This document shows, in pieces, positions 11,505 through 23,333 of a stretch of DNA of 64,000 nucleotides. The DNA is from Lutjanus erythropterus. Its lineage: Eukaryota; Chordata; Actinopteri; Lutjaniformes; Lutjanidae. The DNA lies in NCBI GenBank assembly GCA_020091685.1, contig CM034604.1:3027820-3091819 (forward strand), in the 5' to 3' direction. A program made the position numbers and the translations under genes. How positions within the stretch are numbered: position 1 is the stretch's first letter; the number at the start of each line of letters is the position of its first letter. The notes beneath the pieces are model-generated. The model saw nothing but the letters and a program-made list of their open reading frames with translations, was not told where the DNA came from and did not search any database.

Positions 11505-12589
11505 ATAGGGACAGATGTTTCCTGCTTATAGTGTAGAGTGTAGCCACACTGTACTTGTGTACTACTGCGATGGCCCTTAATGTGGCATATTGACTTCATC
11601 TGGAGTGACACTGTAGTGAAGGGCTAGTGAGTAGAAATTGGTTTAGGAAAGAGACCTTAAGTGATGCTGCATCTAAGGATACGACTGCCACGGCTCGGCT
11701 GTCGGCCACGATGGAGCCCACTTGGTTAAAACCTGTCGAGAAGTAGTGCACCTGCAGCCAGTAGTTGACCCACAGTGATCTCTGCAACTGCTGCACAGCG
11801 TGGCGGCATGTCAGCTTGGGATTGTTATCAAGCCACCCAGCCAGCCACATCCTTATAATGTGAGCAGGATCTCAGACGCGTGTGACAGCATATTGACAGT
11901 AACAGCTACTCACTTCCATTAGCTGATATCAGCCACTCGAGCGGCTGTTTGGCTGCTGAAGTTGGAGCAATCAGATTGTGGCGACACAGCCATTTCCTGA
12001 AGCTGATTTGTCGGAGCATGAATCTGTTTGCTGTGCATGGTGTCAGGAGATTACAGACACTCCCAGACTGACGTGGGCAGCCAGCCTTTTAATAGCTCAC
12101 AAGGCCATTAATTTATTTACACAGATAAAATGCTCCGAAGTGCACATGCAGTCAGTCATATAAATACACAAACAGATATGCACGCAGTCACGCACACACA
12201 CTACAAATGTCGAGTGTAAAGAGTGAGCAGTTTTAATTAACAGAACTTCCAATATTTACATCATTTAAATGAAAACCACAACACATGAAATTTCAGCCTT
12301 TTACACTTTTGAATATTTTGGTATAATTTTCTGACATGTCAGCTATTACAGAGCGGCTTATAATGACTTAATACATTGTTATTAATGCTTTATAAGCCTG
12401 TTATATGATTAAATACAACATGTTTTGTGTTGCCAGGTTGTGAAATTCTAACTTATGAGTAATTAATTATTAAAGGGTAATAACTATCTCATTAATAAGC
12501 CATCAAGTTGGCATTTCTGAACATTAATAAGTTATTAATGCAGGTGTCACAGGCCACTGCAGAAGTTATTAATTTATTAATTTGAAATT
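11505..12589. other. Unassigned non-coding stretch
   Basis: 11600-12170 is repeat-poor with a few CpGs (ctcggctgtcggccacgatg at 11693-11712). 12300-12590 is AT-rich and leads into the tandem array. No exon is supported. Confidence 0.4.
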
Positions 12590-13260
12590 ATACATGTCAA
12601 TAATTAGTAAATAAAGGTTTTTTAACAACAGTTCTAAAGTCTACAGTTATAAATGTTAATAACTTATTAGATAGACACTAACGAGCTTTTATAACATGAC
12701 AAAAGCAAAACTTAGTCAGTCATTTGCAGTTAAACAAATAAATTGTTTTTACAATAGTTTATAAAGTCTGCAGTTATGACTGTTACTAACTCATTATAAA
12801 GACCCACTGGTTTCTCACTATCTATAACAGCAACAGTTAGTAAGATATTTGCAGCTATAAATGATAATAAGTGGGTAATTACATTTTTTTCTTCAAACAA
12901 TTGTTCATCAAATCTGGAGTTGAAATTTAATGTTAATAAGTCATTATAAAGGCTCATTGGTTTCACACTATCTAATAATCCAAAAGCAAAAGTTATTAAG
13001 TCATTCTAAGTTATGTTAATAAGTAGCCAATAAAGTGTTTTGTTTTTTCATCAAGTCTACAGTTGTAAATGTTAATAACTCATTATAAATGCTCATTGGT
13101 TTCTCACTATCTTGTAAGTCTACATCAACAGTTAGTGAATCTTTGGACTTCTGTTATAAATGCCAGTAAATGGCCAATAAATGTTTTGGAATGGCCCATA
13201 AAGTCTGCATTTGTTGACTTGAATAAGTTGTCAATAAATAGATTATGATCCATGTGCCCT
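12590..13260. repeat. Diverged tandem array, period about 143 bp
   Basis: The landmark aaagtctgcag or its variants starts at 12636, 12763, 12910, 13052 and 13200, spacings of 127, 147, 142 and 148 bp. Each unit then carries ttaataactcattataaa, ggctcattggtttctcacta and a caacagttagtaag block. About 4.5 diverged units are visible. The period is too long for a microsatellite; it looks like an old satellite-like expansion, possibly of a MITE. Confidence 0.8.
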
Positions 13261-13429
13261 CTGGCACTTTTCCAGAAGGTCAGAGGTCAAACAAACAAAT
13301 GACATAAACTTCCTGACAATGTATCACCAGCTGGCAACCCAAATGTTTTGTTCAATAATTGTTTATAACTGATCTGCAGAGGATAAGAAAATGCTTTTTT
13401 TTTTTAGTAACATTGTATTTAAAGGGATG

Positions 13430-14081
13430 TGCATAAAACTAACATGGCACCTGTCATGAACATGAAGGAGTGAATGTCATTCAGTCAATTATGACAGCAT
13501 AAGCATGCCTCATAAACATGTCATTGCAGGCCTAATTATAGCTTTATGTAAGGGATAATGTGCAGTGAGCAAGTCATTATTGAGACATAAACCCAGACAG
13601 GGTGATGCAGGTCTTGAATCACCCTGAGGGAATTTAGTTCATAATAATGACCTGCTCATTCTGCATAATCCCACTTACTGCCTACAAAAAATGACACAAA
13701 ATATTAATTTTAAAATGATTTTATGGATTTAAAAACCATCTTGCTGCTCCTCCAGAGTCTATGATTAGTGCTGCATCAAAAACAACAGTCTGCTATAAAG
13801 AAACAACAGACGTTAGAATATTGTAATGGACCAATAAGAATCAAGCATTTAACAAAGCCATACAATAAGTGCTATTACATTATATTACATGCAATAATAT
13901 TACATTAAAATGTCAAATGTGGTTGGTTTTGACATTGGCTGCCACGAGACCTTTGTACATACATATATAATATACATTTGGAATTGTCATAAAAATGTAA
14001 ATGCTTTTATAACAAGTGTCATAAATTCACTTGACCTCAATTTAAGTGGCACCATTTGGACTCTTCAAATAAAGTGTTACC
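13430..14081. mobile_element. MITE family I, copy 2, split by another MITE
   Basis: The right terminus CTTCAAATAAAGTGTTACC (14063-14081) matches the family I end at 7197-7215. The left part carries catgaacatgaagga and aattatgacagcataag, as in copy 1. A family J element at 13552-13672 sits between them. The left terminus was not resolved. Confidence 0.6.
13552..13672. mobile_element. Palindromic MITE family J, copy 1
   Basis: Arms at 13552-13581 and 13643-13672 pair at 24 of 30 positions (gggataatgtgcagtgagca; the right arm read in reverse is gggattatgcagaatgagca). Copy 2 at 41491-41583 has a perfect 22-bp core. The element is non-coding. Confidence 0.75.
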
Positions 14082-15859
14082 TTTTAACTATTATTAAACT
14101 ATTAAGATTAAGGTTGTAGTAGCATATCTTCTTTCATATATTTCTTATTTCACTCGTAATAGAATAAAGTTTTCTTGTTTTCACTGTTTTAGCTCAACTG
14201 ACTGAAAGTAGTCAGACTATTAGAACTATAATGTAATTGTAAGTGTGACTGTAAAGGTACATGCAGTGTGTAAAGAGTCTACAGACAAGCTAGCAGGTTA
14301 AAATGGTTAAATCAATGCCACATCCTAATAGAAAAAAATATCAGTATATAATTAATTAGAATTGCAGGTCTTTCATGTTGTGTTGGTGCTGCTTTTGTTG
14401 CAAACAGAACAAAGTGACCAACATTTGCCAGTTGGTGTCTTTAGCTCTTCTTGTTTCTTTTTCAGTCATCACAAAGAGCTCATCAAGAGATTTGAAACAA
14501 TAAAAGACGACTTGTTTCAAATTCCCAAAATGTCACTTACACTGCTTTTGCACTCTGACTGCTAGAACGCAGCGATCACACAGCGAGTGCTGAGTGCTGC
14601 CTCCTCACAGCGAGGTCCCTTTGTTTGAATGTTGGCCCTGCTCCTCTGAGTGCTGGGTTTGCGTGTTCTGCCCGTGTTTGTGCCAGTTTCCTACCACACC
14701 AAAAGGCACTGCGTGTTTCATGCTTCACATGGTAGTCAAACAATCTCCGTCTGAAATGATCCAAACCGTGGAACTGAAAGGCGAAATGGCACATTTTGAA
14801 AGTGACACAGTTTGTATAGGCCACGTGGTCTGTGGTGAGAGAAGATATGAGACAAGGGGTTTATTGAGGAGCTACACAGATAGATCTGGAAAAAAAAACC
14901 CATTTATGTTACAAGGAAAAATCAACAACAGACTTCTATACAAATCCAACGAAAAGACTAACAACAACAATGTGCCAGTCTGTCTTTCACTGTCTTTCAA
15001 ACTCAAATTAAAAAAAATTGATTCTGAGAGATTTTAGTGAGTAATAAAATCAGTGAAAAGCCTCTTGGAGAACCTCGCCAGTCATACACCAACATCAGAT
15101 TGTGCACATCTAACTGTTTAACAGTGAAGAAACAGAGGCAACACTGTGAAGCACACTGTGGAACAAAACAACAGCTAACAATGCAGAAAATGAGAACTAT
15201 ATCTCAGAATCTATTGCCCCAGTGCATGCTGGGTGGTTTCCCAACACACCTACCACATGTAAACTCGCTGTTATTTCAAAATAAAAGTGCACTCCACCTA
15301 AGAACCTTTTCACACCTGAGAGTCAGAACCAAAGTTCATGTTTTTGTTAAACTGTATTTGATCAGTTTGGTTTGGTTTTTACATCTCAATCATAAGTTCA
15401 CTATGAACTCTACATGACATAGCTGCATTTTGTCATCATCACTTATGTGAGCTGCATCCATCTCATTATACTTGCGTTTGGTTGGTTCGTAGGTGGATGT
15501 GCGTCTGACATTGACGTGTCTATATTTGTAGAATATGTCACAGACATGAAAACTTAAGGTGAAGAGCAGAATTTTCTTGGTGCGCTGTCTCTCTTTTTCC
15601 TTCTGTCTTTTTCTCCTTCTCTGAATGAGGTTTAACAAAAATCACACTGCTGGTGGCAGTAGCAGTCCCACAGCAGCAACGCAGTCTGTGTGGTCAGTAC
15701 ATGTTTGCGAGCCACAGTAGCGATTTGGCGGTCATGCTTGTAGAGGTAGTCAGCGTATCCTGGGCATTAGTTTAGAACAGCAAGAGAAGACGATAAGACA
15801 AACAATCCTTAATGTTTTATCCTGGCCATTTATGACTTAAAGCTCATGTAAAGCAACAA
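14082..15859. other. Unassigned stretch; possible MITE at 15290-15720
   Basis: ORFs of 147 codons (14594-15037, +) and 126 codons (15037-15417, +) lack any recognisable domain and run through unremarkable sequence. From 15290, tttcacacctgagagtcaga resembles the start of a fish MITE with matching text to 15720, but the second terminus is unclear. Confidence 0.35.
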
Positions 15860-16260
15860 TAAATGTGACATCTGAGTTTGTCATACTACATAAAAATGTT
15901 TTATTCACCATCCAGCTAAATTTGAATCATTAAAAAAATTGCTTAGTATAATAAACTAGGTCTTTATTATATAAAATTCTGAAAAAATTAGCCTCTGCTC
16001 TGAAGCTGTTTCTCTGCTGTGAAACGCTGGGGACGTGTCCACTCCGCTGTCTCAGTGCCAAACACCACTACCACCTGAAAACAACCTGACACATGGACGC
16101 TCTGTCTAGCGGCTTTATTGGACATGTCCAGACATGTTTGAGCCACCAGAGTCAGAGGACAGTGACAGGATGGTGTTTTATTTTCTTCTGTGTCGGGTTG
16201 TTGGAACTGAAGTGAGCTGAAGTGAACTGCTGGGCTGATTTGGACTGACAAAAATCAAAA
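15860..16260. repeat. Interspersed repeat family N, copy 1
   Basis: It aligns along its length with 53395-53760 in the same orientation: ccatccagctaaatttgaat, gtctcagtgccaaacaccac, gacatgtttgagccaccaga and tgtgtcgggttgttggaact. Differences are scattered and mainly transitions. Minus-strand frames in both copies give SVHVSG-type peptides, but the frame context is not kept. I do not know the family. Confidence 0.75.
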
Positions 16261-17639
16261 AAGTTTCTAACTGACTGTGAAAGTGAGGCAGTCGGGAGGC
16301 TTTGGGGTGGCTAATATAGTGTTGGGGTCCACGGCTCTGGAACATCACCAAATCATGTTTCAGATCCGCTCAACAGTTTAGCGCTCTAACTCCAGAATTC
16401 AGTTCTACATACAGTTCTCACTCTTTTCTTTTCAATCTTTAGCACAACTGTGTTCTAACATGTATAATATGTTTAGAAGAAAAAACTCAATTCCTTTTAG
16501 ACCTAAAACATATCTCAGATGAATTAGGAACCCAAACACAAGAGTGGACTTGTGGTTCCCTTTAAAAATAACAACACAAAAAAAACACACACACATAGAC
16601 TGTTTGCTACAGTAAACTGTAGCTATATATCACAGTGCGCACTTGTCAGTTGTCCTCATGATGACATGTGCAATCAATCACAGGCGGCAAAGTATGAAAT
16701 TTACCAGACTGCCTTCTGTCTACTGAGCGGCTAAGGTCAGCGATATGCCATGTGAAGCAGAGAATACAGAGGAAATGGAAAAGAGCCCTCTGGTTGGTGG
16801 GGTTGGATTTGTTGGTCCGGTTTGAACAGTCTCCACGGATACAGGCGGGGCATCACACACTCCCGCTGAGGCATGAGGGGAAAGGCTTTAATTTGCTCTC
16901 ATTGTGCAGCTAAGACTTCTCCCCGTGGATATGAGGGGATTAGGGCGGTGGTATTGCTCAGTGTGAGGTAGCAGCAGGTAGATAATCAGATACTGTACCA
17001 CTTAGCATTTACTTTGCTGGTCCAATATTAGGAGCCTCACAGCTGTATCGTATTGTTTAGACTCACTGTGTGAAGGCACCTCCTCACTGGTGGCTCGGGT
17101 TTTCAGCGGCCCTCCATGGTTGCCTGTGGGGGTCACAATAGCTAGCAGGTGGCGGCTTCTTTCAAGGGTTTAAGCCTTACCTCCAGCCAAAACAGCTACT
17201 TAACGTAAGTGTCTCCGGATGAGAGGAATAGTAAGCAGCTTGGTCTATTTGATGAAGTGATGGGTGAGAGGAGCTATGGTGCCAGGAGAAGCAATTTGTC
17301 TAGCTTCAAAATATAAAAAGCCTCGAGTATTTCAGAACGCAGTGTTCAGTATGTTCAAGTAGACTGTGACTGATGCATGTAGCTGAAATTGCTCTGAATG
17401 GCTTTCAGTTTTTCAGCGCTTTGTTGTGGTTGTCAAGGGAGACATGATTAACAAAGTCACATCTTAACAACATGGTCACCATTTCACAATACCACCTGCT
17501 AATTAAGAGCTAATTCAAGACTGAAGACGGCAGTAGCAGCCCAGGGTCTGGACCACTGCAGGCCTGTGGCCAGTCTGAATTGCAAGATTCTGAGAATCTC
17601 ACCAAGAAAAGTGAACGACCACCTTTGAAACAGCTGTCA
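16261..17639. other. Unassigned non-coding stretch
   Basis: No repeat is recognised except a short A/CA-rich tract at 16570-16592. 16790-16960 is moderately GC-rich. Nothing supports an exon. Confidence 0.4.
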
Positions 17640-17795
17640 AGGTGCACAACTAAACCCCTCTGATTTCATTCTTCTTTTTTGTGCCTGCTAACGACAAGGT
17701 ATCCACCTGTGCTCCTCTGGCTTGTGGGGTCCCTCAGGGGTCAATTTTTGGATCCATTTTATTTTCATTTTATATGCTCCCCTAAGAACACCTGA
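17640..17795 (+). pseudogene. L2-like LINE reverse transcriptase fragment
   Basis: The frame at 17723-17782 reads CGVPQGSIFGSILF followed by SFYMLP. This is the GVPQGSILGPLLF motif of non-LTR reverse transcriptases, next to the SxYMLPL text usual in fish L2/Maui-like elements. The preceding codons (about SSAPLA) also fit. No downstream YADD motif is adjacent, because the sequence passes into a different repeat at 17817. It is a dead fragment. Confidence 0.8.
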
Positions 17796-17816
17796 TCCTT
17801 CAGTTTGGTTGAGTGC

Positions 17817-18080
17817 AGACAATTGGACTCGAGTCATAGGGACTCGGACTCGAGTCGACTCGATTTTGACGACTTGCAACTCGACTCGGACTTGGAGGGG
17901 TCAGAGACTCGAGACTCGACTCGACTTGAGACAAGATGACTCCCCTCGACTTGAGACAAGCTGACTGCCGCCCCCAACCCCTGCTCTGCAACGGGGAAAC
18001 GACAAACAAGCCCCTCCCGCATCAGTCTTTCACCTGACTGCTGCTCTCTCCTCTCTCTGCCTCCCCCCGCGCGCGCCCGC
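17817..18080. repeat. ACTCGAGTC-rich repeat (hAT-like family R, copy 1)
   Basis: Dense actcgagtc, gactcgactt and acttgagaca strings match a common fish repeat based on degenerate GACTTG/GACTCG words. It has an unusually high CpG density and a GC-rich right part (ccccccgcgcgcgcccgc). Related copies are at 35925-36560 and 52320-53240. Confidence 0.65.
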
Positions 18081-18094
18081 TTCGCCACAGTGGG

Positions 18095-18268
18095 TCTAAT
18101 ATCCAAGCTCTTTTACTACGAAGCCAGGCTGTGGCAGAATGTGTCTTGGCACAGTCTTGCTGAAATAAGCAGGGACATCTCTGAAAAAGATGTGGTCTGG
18201 ATGACAGAATATGTTGCTCCAAAACCTGTATGTGCCTGTTAGCATTAACGGTGCCTTCACAGATTTGA
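18095..18268 (-). pseudogene. Tc1-type transposase fragment
   Basis: The minus-strand translation reads MEQHILSSRPHLFQ, then LFQQDCAKTHSA and TAWLRSKRAWILD. This is the Tc1 transposase DDE domain: the QQD block holds the second catalytic Asp, followed by the usual PHSA...TTAWLRSKR text with a short internal deletion. The N-terminal paired-type domain, the first Asp and the last acidic residue are missing. The reading frame continues upstream to about 18268 as decayed family sequence. It cannot encode an active enzyme. Confidence 0.85.
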
Positions 18269-18299
18269 CTAACGCAATAAAACTAAAGTCATGAACCTG

Positions 18300-18473
18300 T
18301 TCTGAACATGTGAAGAGTAGAAAGTACAGATATGTGTGTTAAAACGTAGGGAGTAAAAGTAAAATGCAGTCAGAATACTAAATATGAGTATGAGAGTAAT
18401 GTACAGATACCTGACAACTGCACTTAAGTACAGTAACACACAAGTATTTGTACTTTGTTACTTCCTGTCTCTG
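18300..18473 (+). mobile_element. hAT-type MITE family D, right half (copy 3)
   Basis: gaagagtagaaagtacagat, agggagtaaaagtaaaatgc, cacttaagtacagtaacaca and the end cttcctgtctctg match 11340-11504. The left half and the minisatellite are absent. Confidence 0.75.
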
Positions 18474-19479
18474 GGTTTTGAAATGTGTTAAATAATAAAA
18501 TTTTACTCACTTACTTTAGCATTAAATGCAAGGAGTAGGACTGTGACTCCAGTGAGCAGCTGCTATGAAACTAATGAGAATTATGGAATTCAGGATTGCT
18601 GAGTTTTGCTGGTGGGTCATTTTGCCAAAGTCAGTGTTCATTCTGACATTTGCCCGCTGTTAAAAACCATCTAAAGAAGCATTAAATTCCATTCCAGTTA
18701 AATTCCACTAGATCCTTCCTCTCATACCGTCTAAATATCAGTGGATCTCCTGTTTTCTGCTAAGTAAAGTTTACCTCAAGATAATTAAGTGAGTTTCCTT
18801 CCATCTGTTTTCATGTGCATTTTAAATTTGCACATTAAAAATGCTGATGGAGCCCCTGGAAATTTGAAAAATATTTTGTAGTTGTGCCTTGAACATCACA
18901 TTTCCTACCACATCATTAGATCAGTGTGGAGTGATGAGGAGACTAACCTTCATCAAATTAATACATGAAATAAACAGTAGTGCCACCAACTCCATCTTTG
19001 GTTACAATTTGGGCTCCATCTGGATAGAAGAGTGATGTTTGGTGAAGCAAGTGACATGTTACAAACAGTAGTAAACAGTCTAACGGTAACTACTGGGTTC
19101 TCAAATACGTTGTTACCTTTAAATATGGACCAATGTCACTGCAGATTTTCTCTATCCATTGCCTTTTCAGTTGCTGATCAGAAAGTGGTGAAATAATAAT
19201 GATTTGTTTGATTTGACACCTGGAACGCAGCGGTACTACATTATCTGTTTGATAACAGCATGTGAGCTTCCCACCCTGAGCGTGACGTCAGTGTGGTGAA
19301 CGCAGTCCTCTACAGGCTCTCTCCAGTGACTGTCCTGCCTCTCTTTCTTTTTATTTTGTACAAAAATAACTGCAGAAGCACTTATGATAAGAGGCATGGT
19401 TTGAAATTCATCGATTCAATGAGTGTGTTCATGGACCTCTTGGTGATAATTTTGTCTTGATGTAATGAGTTTTAAAAAA
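18474..19479. other. Unassigned non-coding stretch
   Basis: About 1 kb of AT-rich sequence with no recognised repeat. If the LINE fragments on either side once belonged to one element, its catalytic YADD region should lie here; I did not find it. Confidence 0.4.
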
Positions 19480-19860
19480 GGCTGTATGTACCAAAAAAAA
19501 AACAAAAAACAAAGAGATGATTATTGAGTTTAGAAGAGCACAAGAATTCAAGACACAAACATTGATATTGTTCCTGAGTACAAATACTTGGACACTGTCA
19601 TCAATAATAAGCTTAGTGTCAAGTCTGATACCGTCTGTAAAAAGGTCCAGCACTGTTTGTTCTTTCTAAGGAATATGAATTATTGAAGGTGTGCAATACT
19701 CTTGACTTTGTTGTATGAGTGTTTTATTGACTCTGGTCCTACCTGCTATATTGTGACTTTTTGTGGTTAAGAAATTGTTTTCCTCAGGCTGCTGCCACAG
19801 GATGCTCAAAATATAGACATGATCTTTTAGACATTTATTCCTGCAGCCACTGAAAGACTG
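19480..19860 (+). pseudogene. LINE reverse transcriptase C-terminal fragment
   Basis: The frame from 19570 reads VPEYKYLDTVINNKL and continues with CKKVQHCLFFLRNMN. These match the EYKYLG(T)xxDNKL and KKxQQRLxFLRKLN blocks that follow the catalytic core of fish L2-like reverse transcriptases. A preceding frame gives EMIIEFRRAQ, matching EMIIDFRR. A stop and frameshifts follow, with residual tLLYECFIDS text. It is dead and truncated at both ends. Confidence 0.8.
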
Positions 19861-19967
19861 AATTGCTCAGTGTAATACAGACTTCCCACTGAAATGTGGT
19901 TGAGTAGAACTAAAAGCTGCATAACATGGAAATACTCAGGGAAAGTAGAAGTGCCTTAAAATAGTAC

Positions 19968-21025
19968 TTAAAGGCATAGTTTGGATTTTTGGAGTTGAGA
20001 TTGTATTAGGTATTTATCACTACTCTGTGTCTTACCTACAGTAGATGGCGGTTGACATATCCTCAGTTTAGAGAAGCAGCAGGAGAACCGGTGTAGGAAG
20101 CTAAGCAACGTACTGCTGTGGACAGGGTCAACACACCTAAAAAAAAATAATCAATATCACTTTAAGAACACGCTATATTTAGAATATTTTCACAGCTCTA
20201 CCTTGCTGTCAGAAAGCCTTTTCCTAAGGGAAACCATTCCTATATAAGCCAAATATCAGTTCTTTCCAAAGCAACCAAACTCCATAGACAAAATCAATAA
20301 CTTTACATCACAGAACATGGGAGTTGCTGCACTGTGGAAAAAAATAAAAAAATAAAAAATAGTTGAGACGCCTTAAAATTTCAGGGCAATGCACCATAAT
20401 AGTAATAATATTTTGAGTTTTGAGTCCAACTCAAACTCTTACCTTTTGAAATGCTGACCTATAATCTTTAGTTGAGATAACTTACTTTTCCTCTTTGGAT
20501 TAACCTGAATCTTTGAGTTTTAGAGACTGAAAGAAAAACACTTCAAAATTTGGTCACAGTGAGCTGTGAACCTGATTTGCCTTTTCTTTTAGCGCCTGAA
20601 AAATGTTATAGTTTTAATTGAAAATATTAAAATTTTAACAATTACATTTTTACTTCAATAAATTTACACATTTTCTTTCAATACAGTGTTTTGAGTTACT
20701 AAAATTCTACAATTTATCCAAAGAAGAAAAGTAAATTATCTCAACAAAAAGTAGTCAGTAGCTGGTAAAACTTTTTCAAAACTTAAGAACTTGAGCTGGG
20801 CTCAAAACTCAAAAATCTATTGTAGTCCCTTGACCTGAAATTTTGAGTTTTTTCAACTTTTTCATTTTTTTGCAGTGTGGTCCACTGCTGACTCCATGTG
20901 CTAGTTTGTTTGAGTTATTGTGTGACTTCAGTGTATTAAAAGGTTTAGTCTGGATTCACTAAAGTACCAGTGTCTACACTGACCTCATATGACCCCACTT
21001 TAAAAAATCTGAACTATCCCTTTAA
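19968..21025 (+). mobile_element. TTAA-flanked foldback MITE family A, copy 1
   Basis: It opens TTAAAGGCATAGTTTGGA and closes TCTGAACTATCCCTTTAA, giving TTAA at both ends and inverted AGGGATAGTTCAGA-type termini. The left arm carries gatggcggttgacatatcct, aatatcactttaagaacac and the tatataagccaaatatcag block seen in copy 2. The right arm is short. A family B element is inserted at 20330-20877. Removing it restores gttgctggtcc, matching copy 2. It is non-coding. Confidence 0.85.
20330..20877. mobile_element. MITE family B, copy 2, nested in family A
   Basis: CACTGTGGAAAAAAAT at the left and ATTTTTTTGCAGTG at the right are inverted termini. The 548-bp insert is bordered by TG on both sides (20328-20329 and 20878-20879). 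The empty site is known from copy 2 of family A near 24855, so this 2-bp duplication is well supported. The interior matches 1054-1531. Confidence 0.85.
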
Positions 21026-23037
21026 GAGAATGCACATTCACTACACATGACATGTATACACTGAGGTCATACAGTGTATGTGTGTGTGTGTGTGTGTGAC
21101 ATAGATTTGTGTTCAGCTGACATTGTGAGTTAGCGTGCCCCTCTCCGGGGGTCCAGCTGTGGTTGCATGGAACACATCCCCTCAGCTGCTGCGTCCCCAA
21201 TAGCTATTAGAAATGGTCAATATCAGCAGAGATGGAAAAATCTATCAGTATCGTGGTAATGGTGTCCACGGCTCAAAGGATCTCACCCTGTCCTTGAGCA
21301 GGCAACGCTAAACCTGCTGAACCGTCCGTGCCTTTGAAAAGCACCATTAAAATTCAATATATCGCCCAGATAGAAACGCTGACTTGTTACATAACGCGGT
21401 CTTCCTCTGACTCATTGAAAAGCAATCATCCATTTTTAGTTGAAAATTAGGATAAATCCCTGAAGTGAGCTCCAACAGGCTGGAACGTATACTCATCTGG
21501 TGCAAACTGACAGACAGAATGAGACGCTGTTGGACACTACACACTGTAAAAAGTCTCTGTTTGACATCGGCAGTGGGAGCTGCTCTATCAGATTAGACTC
21601 AGCTGAACTTTATTTGCCTCTTTGGGGCACTAATCCAAAATGAGATATCCAAAAACACTCATTATGGAATGTTATTTTAATATTTTTTTTGGTAAGAAAG
21701 CTAATTACTTGCAAATTATTTCATTTATGAATATGCAATCATAAGTGTAATTTGAGTAATGGATATCGGGAAATGTGGTCTCAGAAGCATTTTGGAAATT
21801 TTCAGCTGGGATCAGTAAAAAAAATCTGATCAAAAACATGCAGGAGGAATAGACATCCAGGTGCCAAAATACACAAGAAAAACCAGAATCCTGCACATGA
21901 AGACGTGAAGTAAGAAGTTTTAAAAACATATTTTTGGCCCCCTTTATAAACTTTGATTCATACCCACTGGCGGAGCAATTTTCTTCAGTGGAAACAGCAT
22001 CTGAGAGTAGAAGTGATTCAAACTGTGAGAAGAGTACAGCAGAGTCATCCGCAGCAGCACTGACCCTCCACCATACCTGCTGCTGCTAAGTCACATTTCA
22101 AAAATACAGCCAGCAACAGCTTCAGTGATGACAGACAGCCTGAGGCGGGAGTGAAGTGAGCTGGCTGCAGAGGTCCCCATACAGCTCCACTGATAGCTGC
22201 TTTGTTACTAATATAAGTATTAGAACAACTGTTAGAACTGAACTGTTTGGTATGTGTATATTCTATAGAGCCGCTGTCTCTGTTTTGACAGCCGTTTATG
22301 CTTATTATGTGACCCTTTACTACGAGCTAGTAAAAAAAAAAACAGGTCAGTTTTCGCTCTACTTCCTACGTTATTTTATGCTGTTTACAAGATTCATTAT
22401 CAAAAGGTAGGTCAGCTCAGATTATGTGAATTATTAACATTGAAACAATGTTTTTTTCAAGAGGACAGACTGTTAAACCAAATTCCATTCTAAAAACAGC
22501 TGTTTTTTGGTAGGGACATATTTTTCCACAGTAAAAACTTTAGTTTCACCATCAGTGAGACTTTTTTCTCATTCACTTCGATCTGCAGGCACAATCGGCA
22601 CACATCATTTATTCAGTAACATCATTAACTAACCTGTGATGAAGTCATGCTGGGGTGTCTTTTGTGACAGGTGACTTATGCAGTGTTGGCATGCAGCATA
22701 CACATGCATGCACACACTAACATTACAGTACCTTACAGTTTGTGTGTAAAATTTGTTTCAAAGTTAAATAATCCTACTAATCATAGCACAACCGAGTGAC
22801 ACCATACAAATATAATGTAAAGCCTCAATACAGTATTCTTTAAGACCTCAGAAGAAAATTGTACCTCCATTGTACCTCTTTCCTCAGGCTGAGACTAAAT
22901 TCATCCTCCACGCCTTGTAAAATTTAAGTGGGCTACGTACAAAAGAACAAACAATGCACGTTTAAACATAGTCATCAAACAGTTGAAACTACGTTCCCGC
23001 CTCTCACTGGACAACCTCACTGGATAACCAATCACAC
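21026..23037. other. Repeat-poor stretch with a (TG)10 tract
   Basis: (TG)10 lies at 21079-21098. 21190-21540 is repeat-free, mixed-complexity text that could be a conserved non-coding element. 21955-22145 and 22180-22410 hold unremarkable short frames. No exon is supported. Confidence 0.35.
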
Positions 23038-23333
23038 ATGAAGATAATGGGGTGACCAGCGGCACAAGATGAAAACAACATAACAAGATGAAAAATATGC
23101 AATATGATGAAAACAACATCACAAGACAAAAATAATGTAACAAGACAAAAAAGACTTAATGATGTGTAAGAAAATATAACAAGATGCAAAAAAGCCAAAA
23201 AAAGTAAAGAAACTCAATCAAGGCTTCTACTTTTACCACACTCTTTATTTTGTACACAAGTATCTGTACTTACTATTACTTGAGTAACATATATGTGTAC
23301 TTCTGCCTCCTCTGTTGTACAAATTAATGATTA
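23038..23333 (-). mobile_element. hAT-type MITE family D, left half with minisatellite (copy 2)
   Basis: Read on the minus strand it starts CAGAGGAGGCAGAAGTACAC and continues through acttgtgtacaaaataaaga, matching the left terminus of family D. It then runs into ttttgtcttgtta repeats (plus-strand aacaagacaaaa, 23040-23200), the same order as at 10713-11270. The right half is missing. Confidence 0.7.

Noticed and set aside
14594-15037. 147-codon plus-strand frame
   Set aside because: No domain, no splice context, overlapped by a minus frame of 82 codons and running into A-rich sequence.
15037-15417. 126-codon plus-strand frame
   Set aside because: Ordinary AT-rich text entering a probable MITE; no domain.
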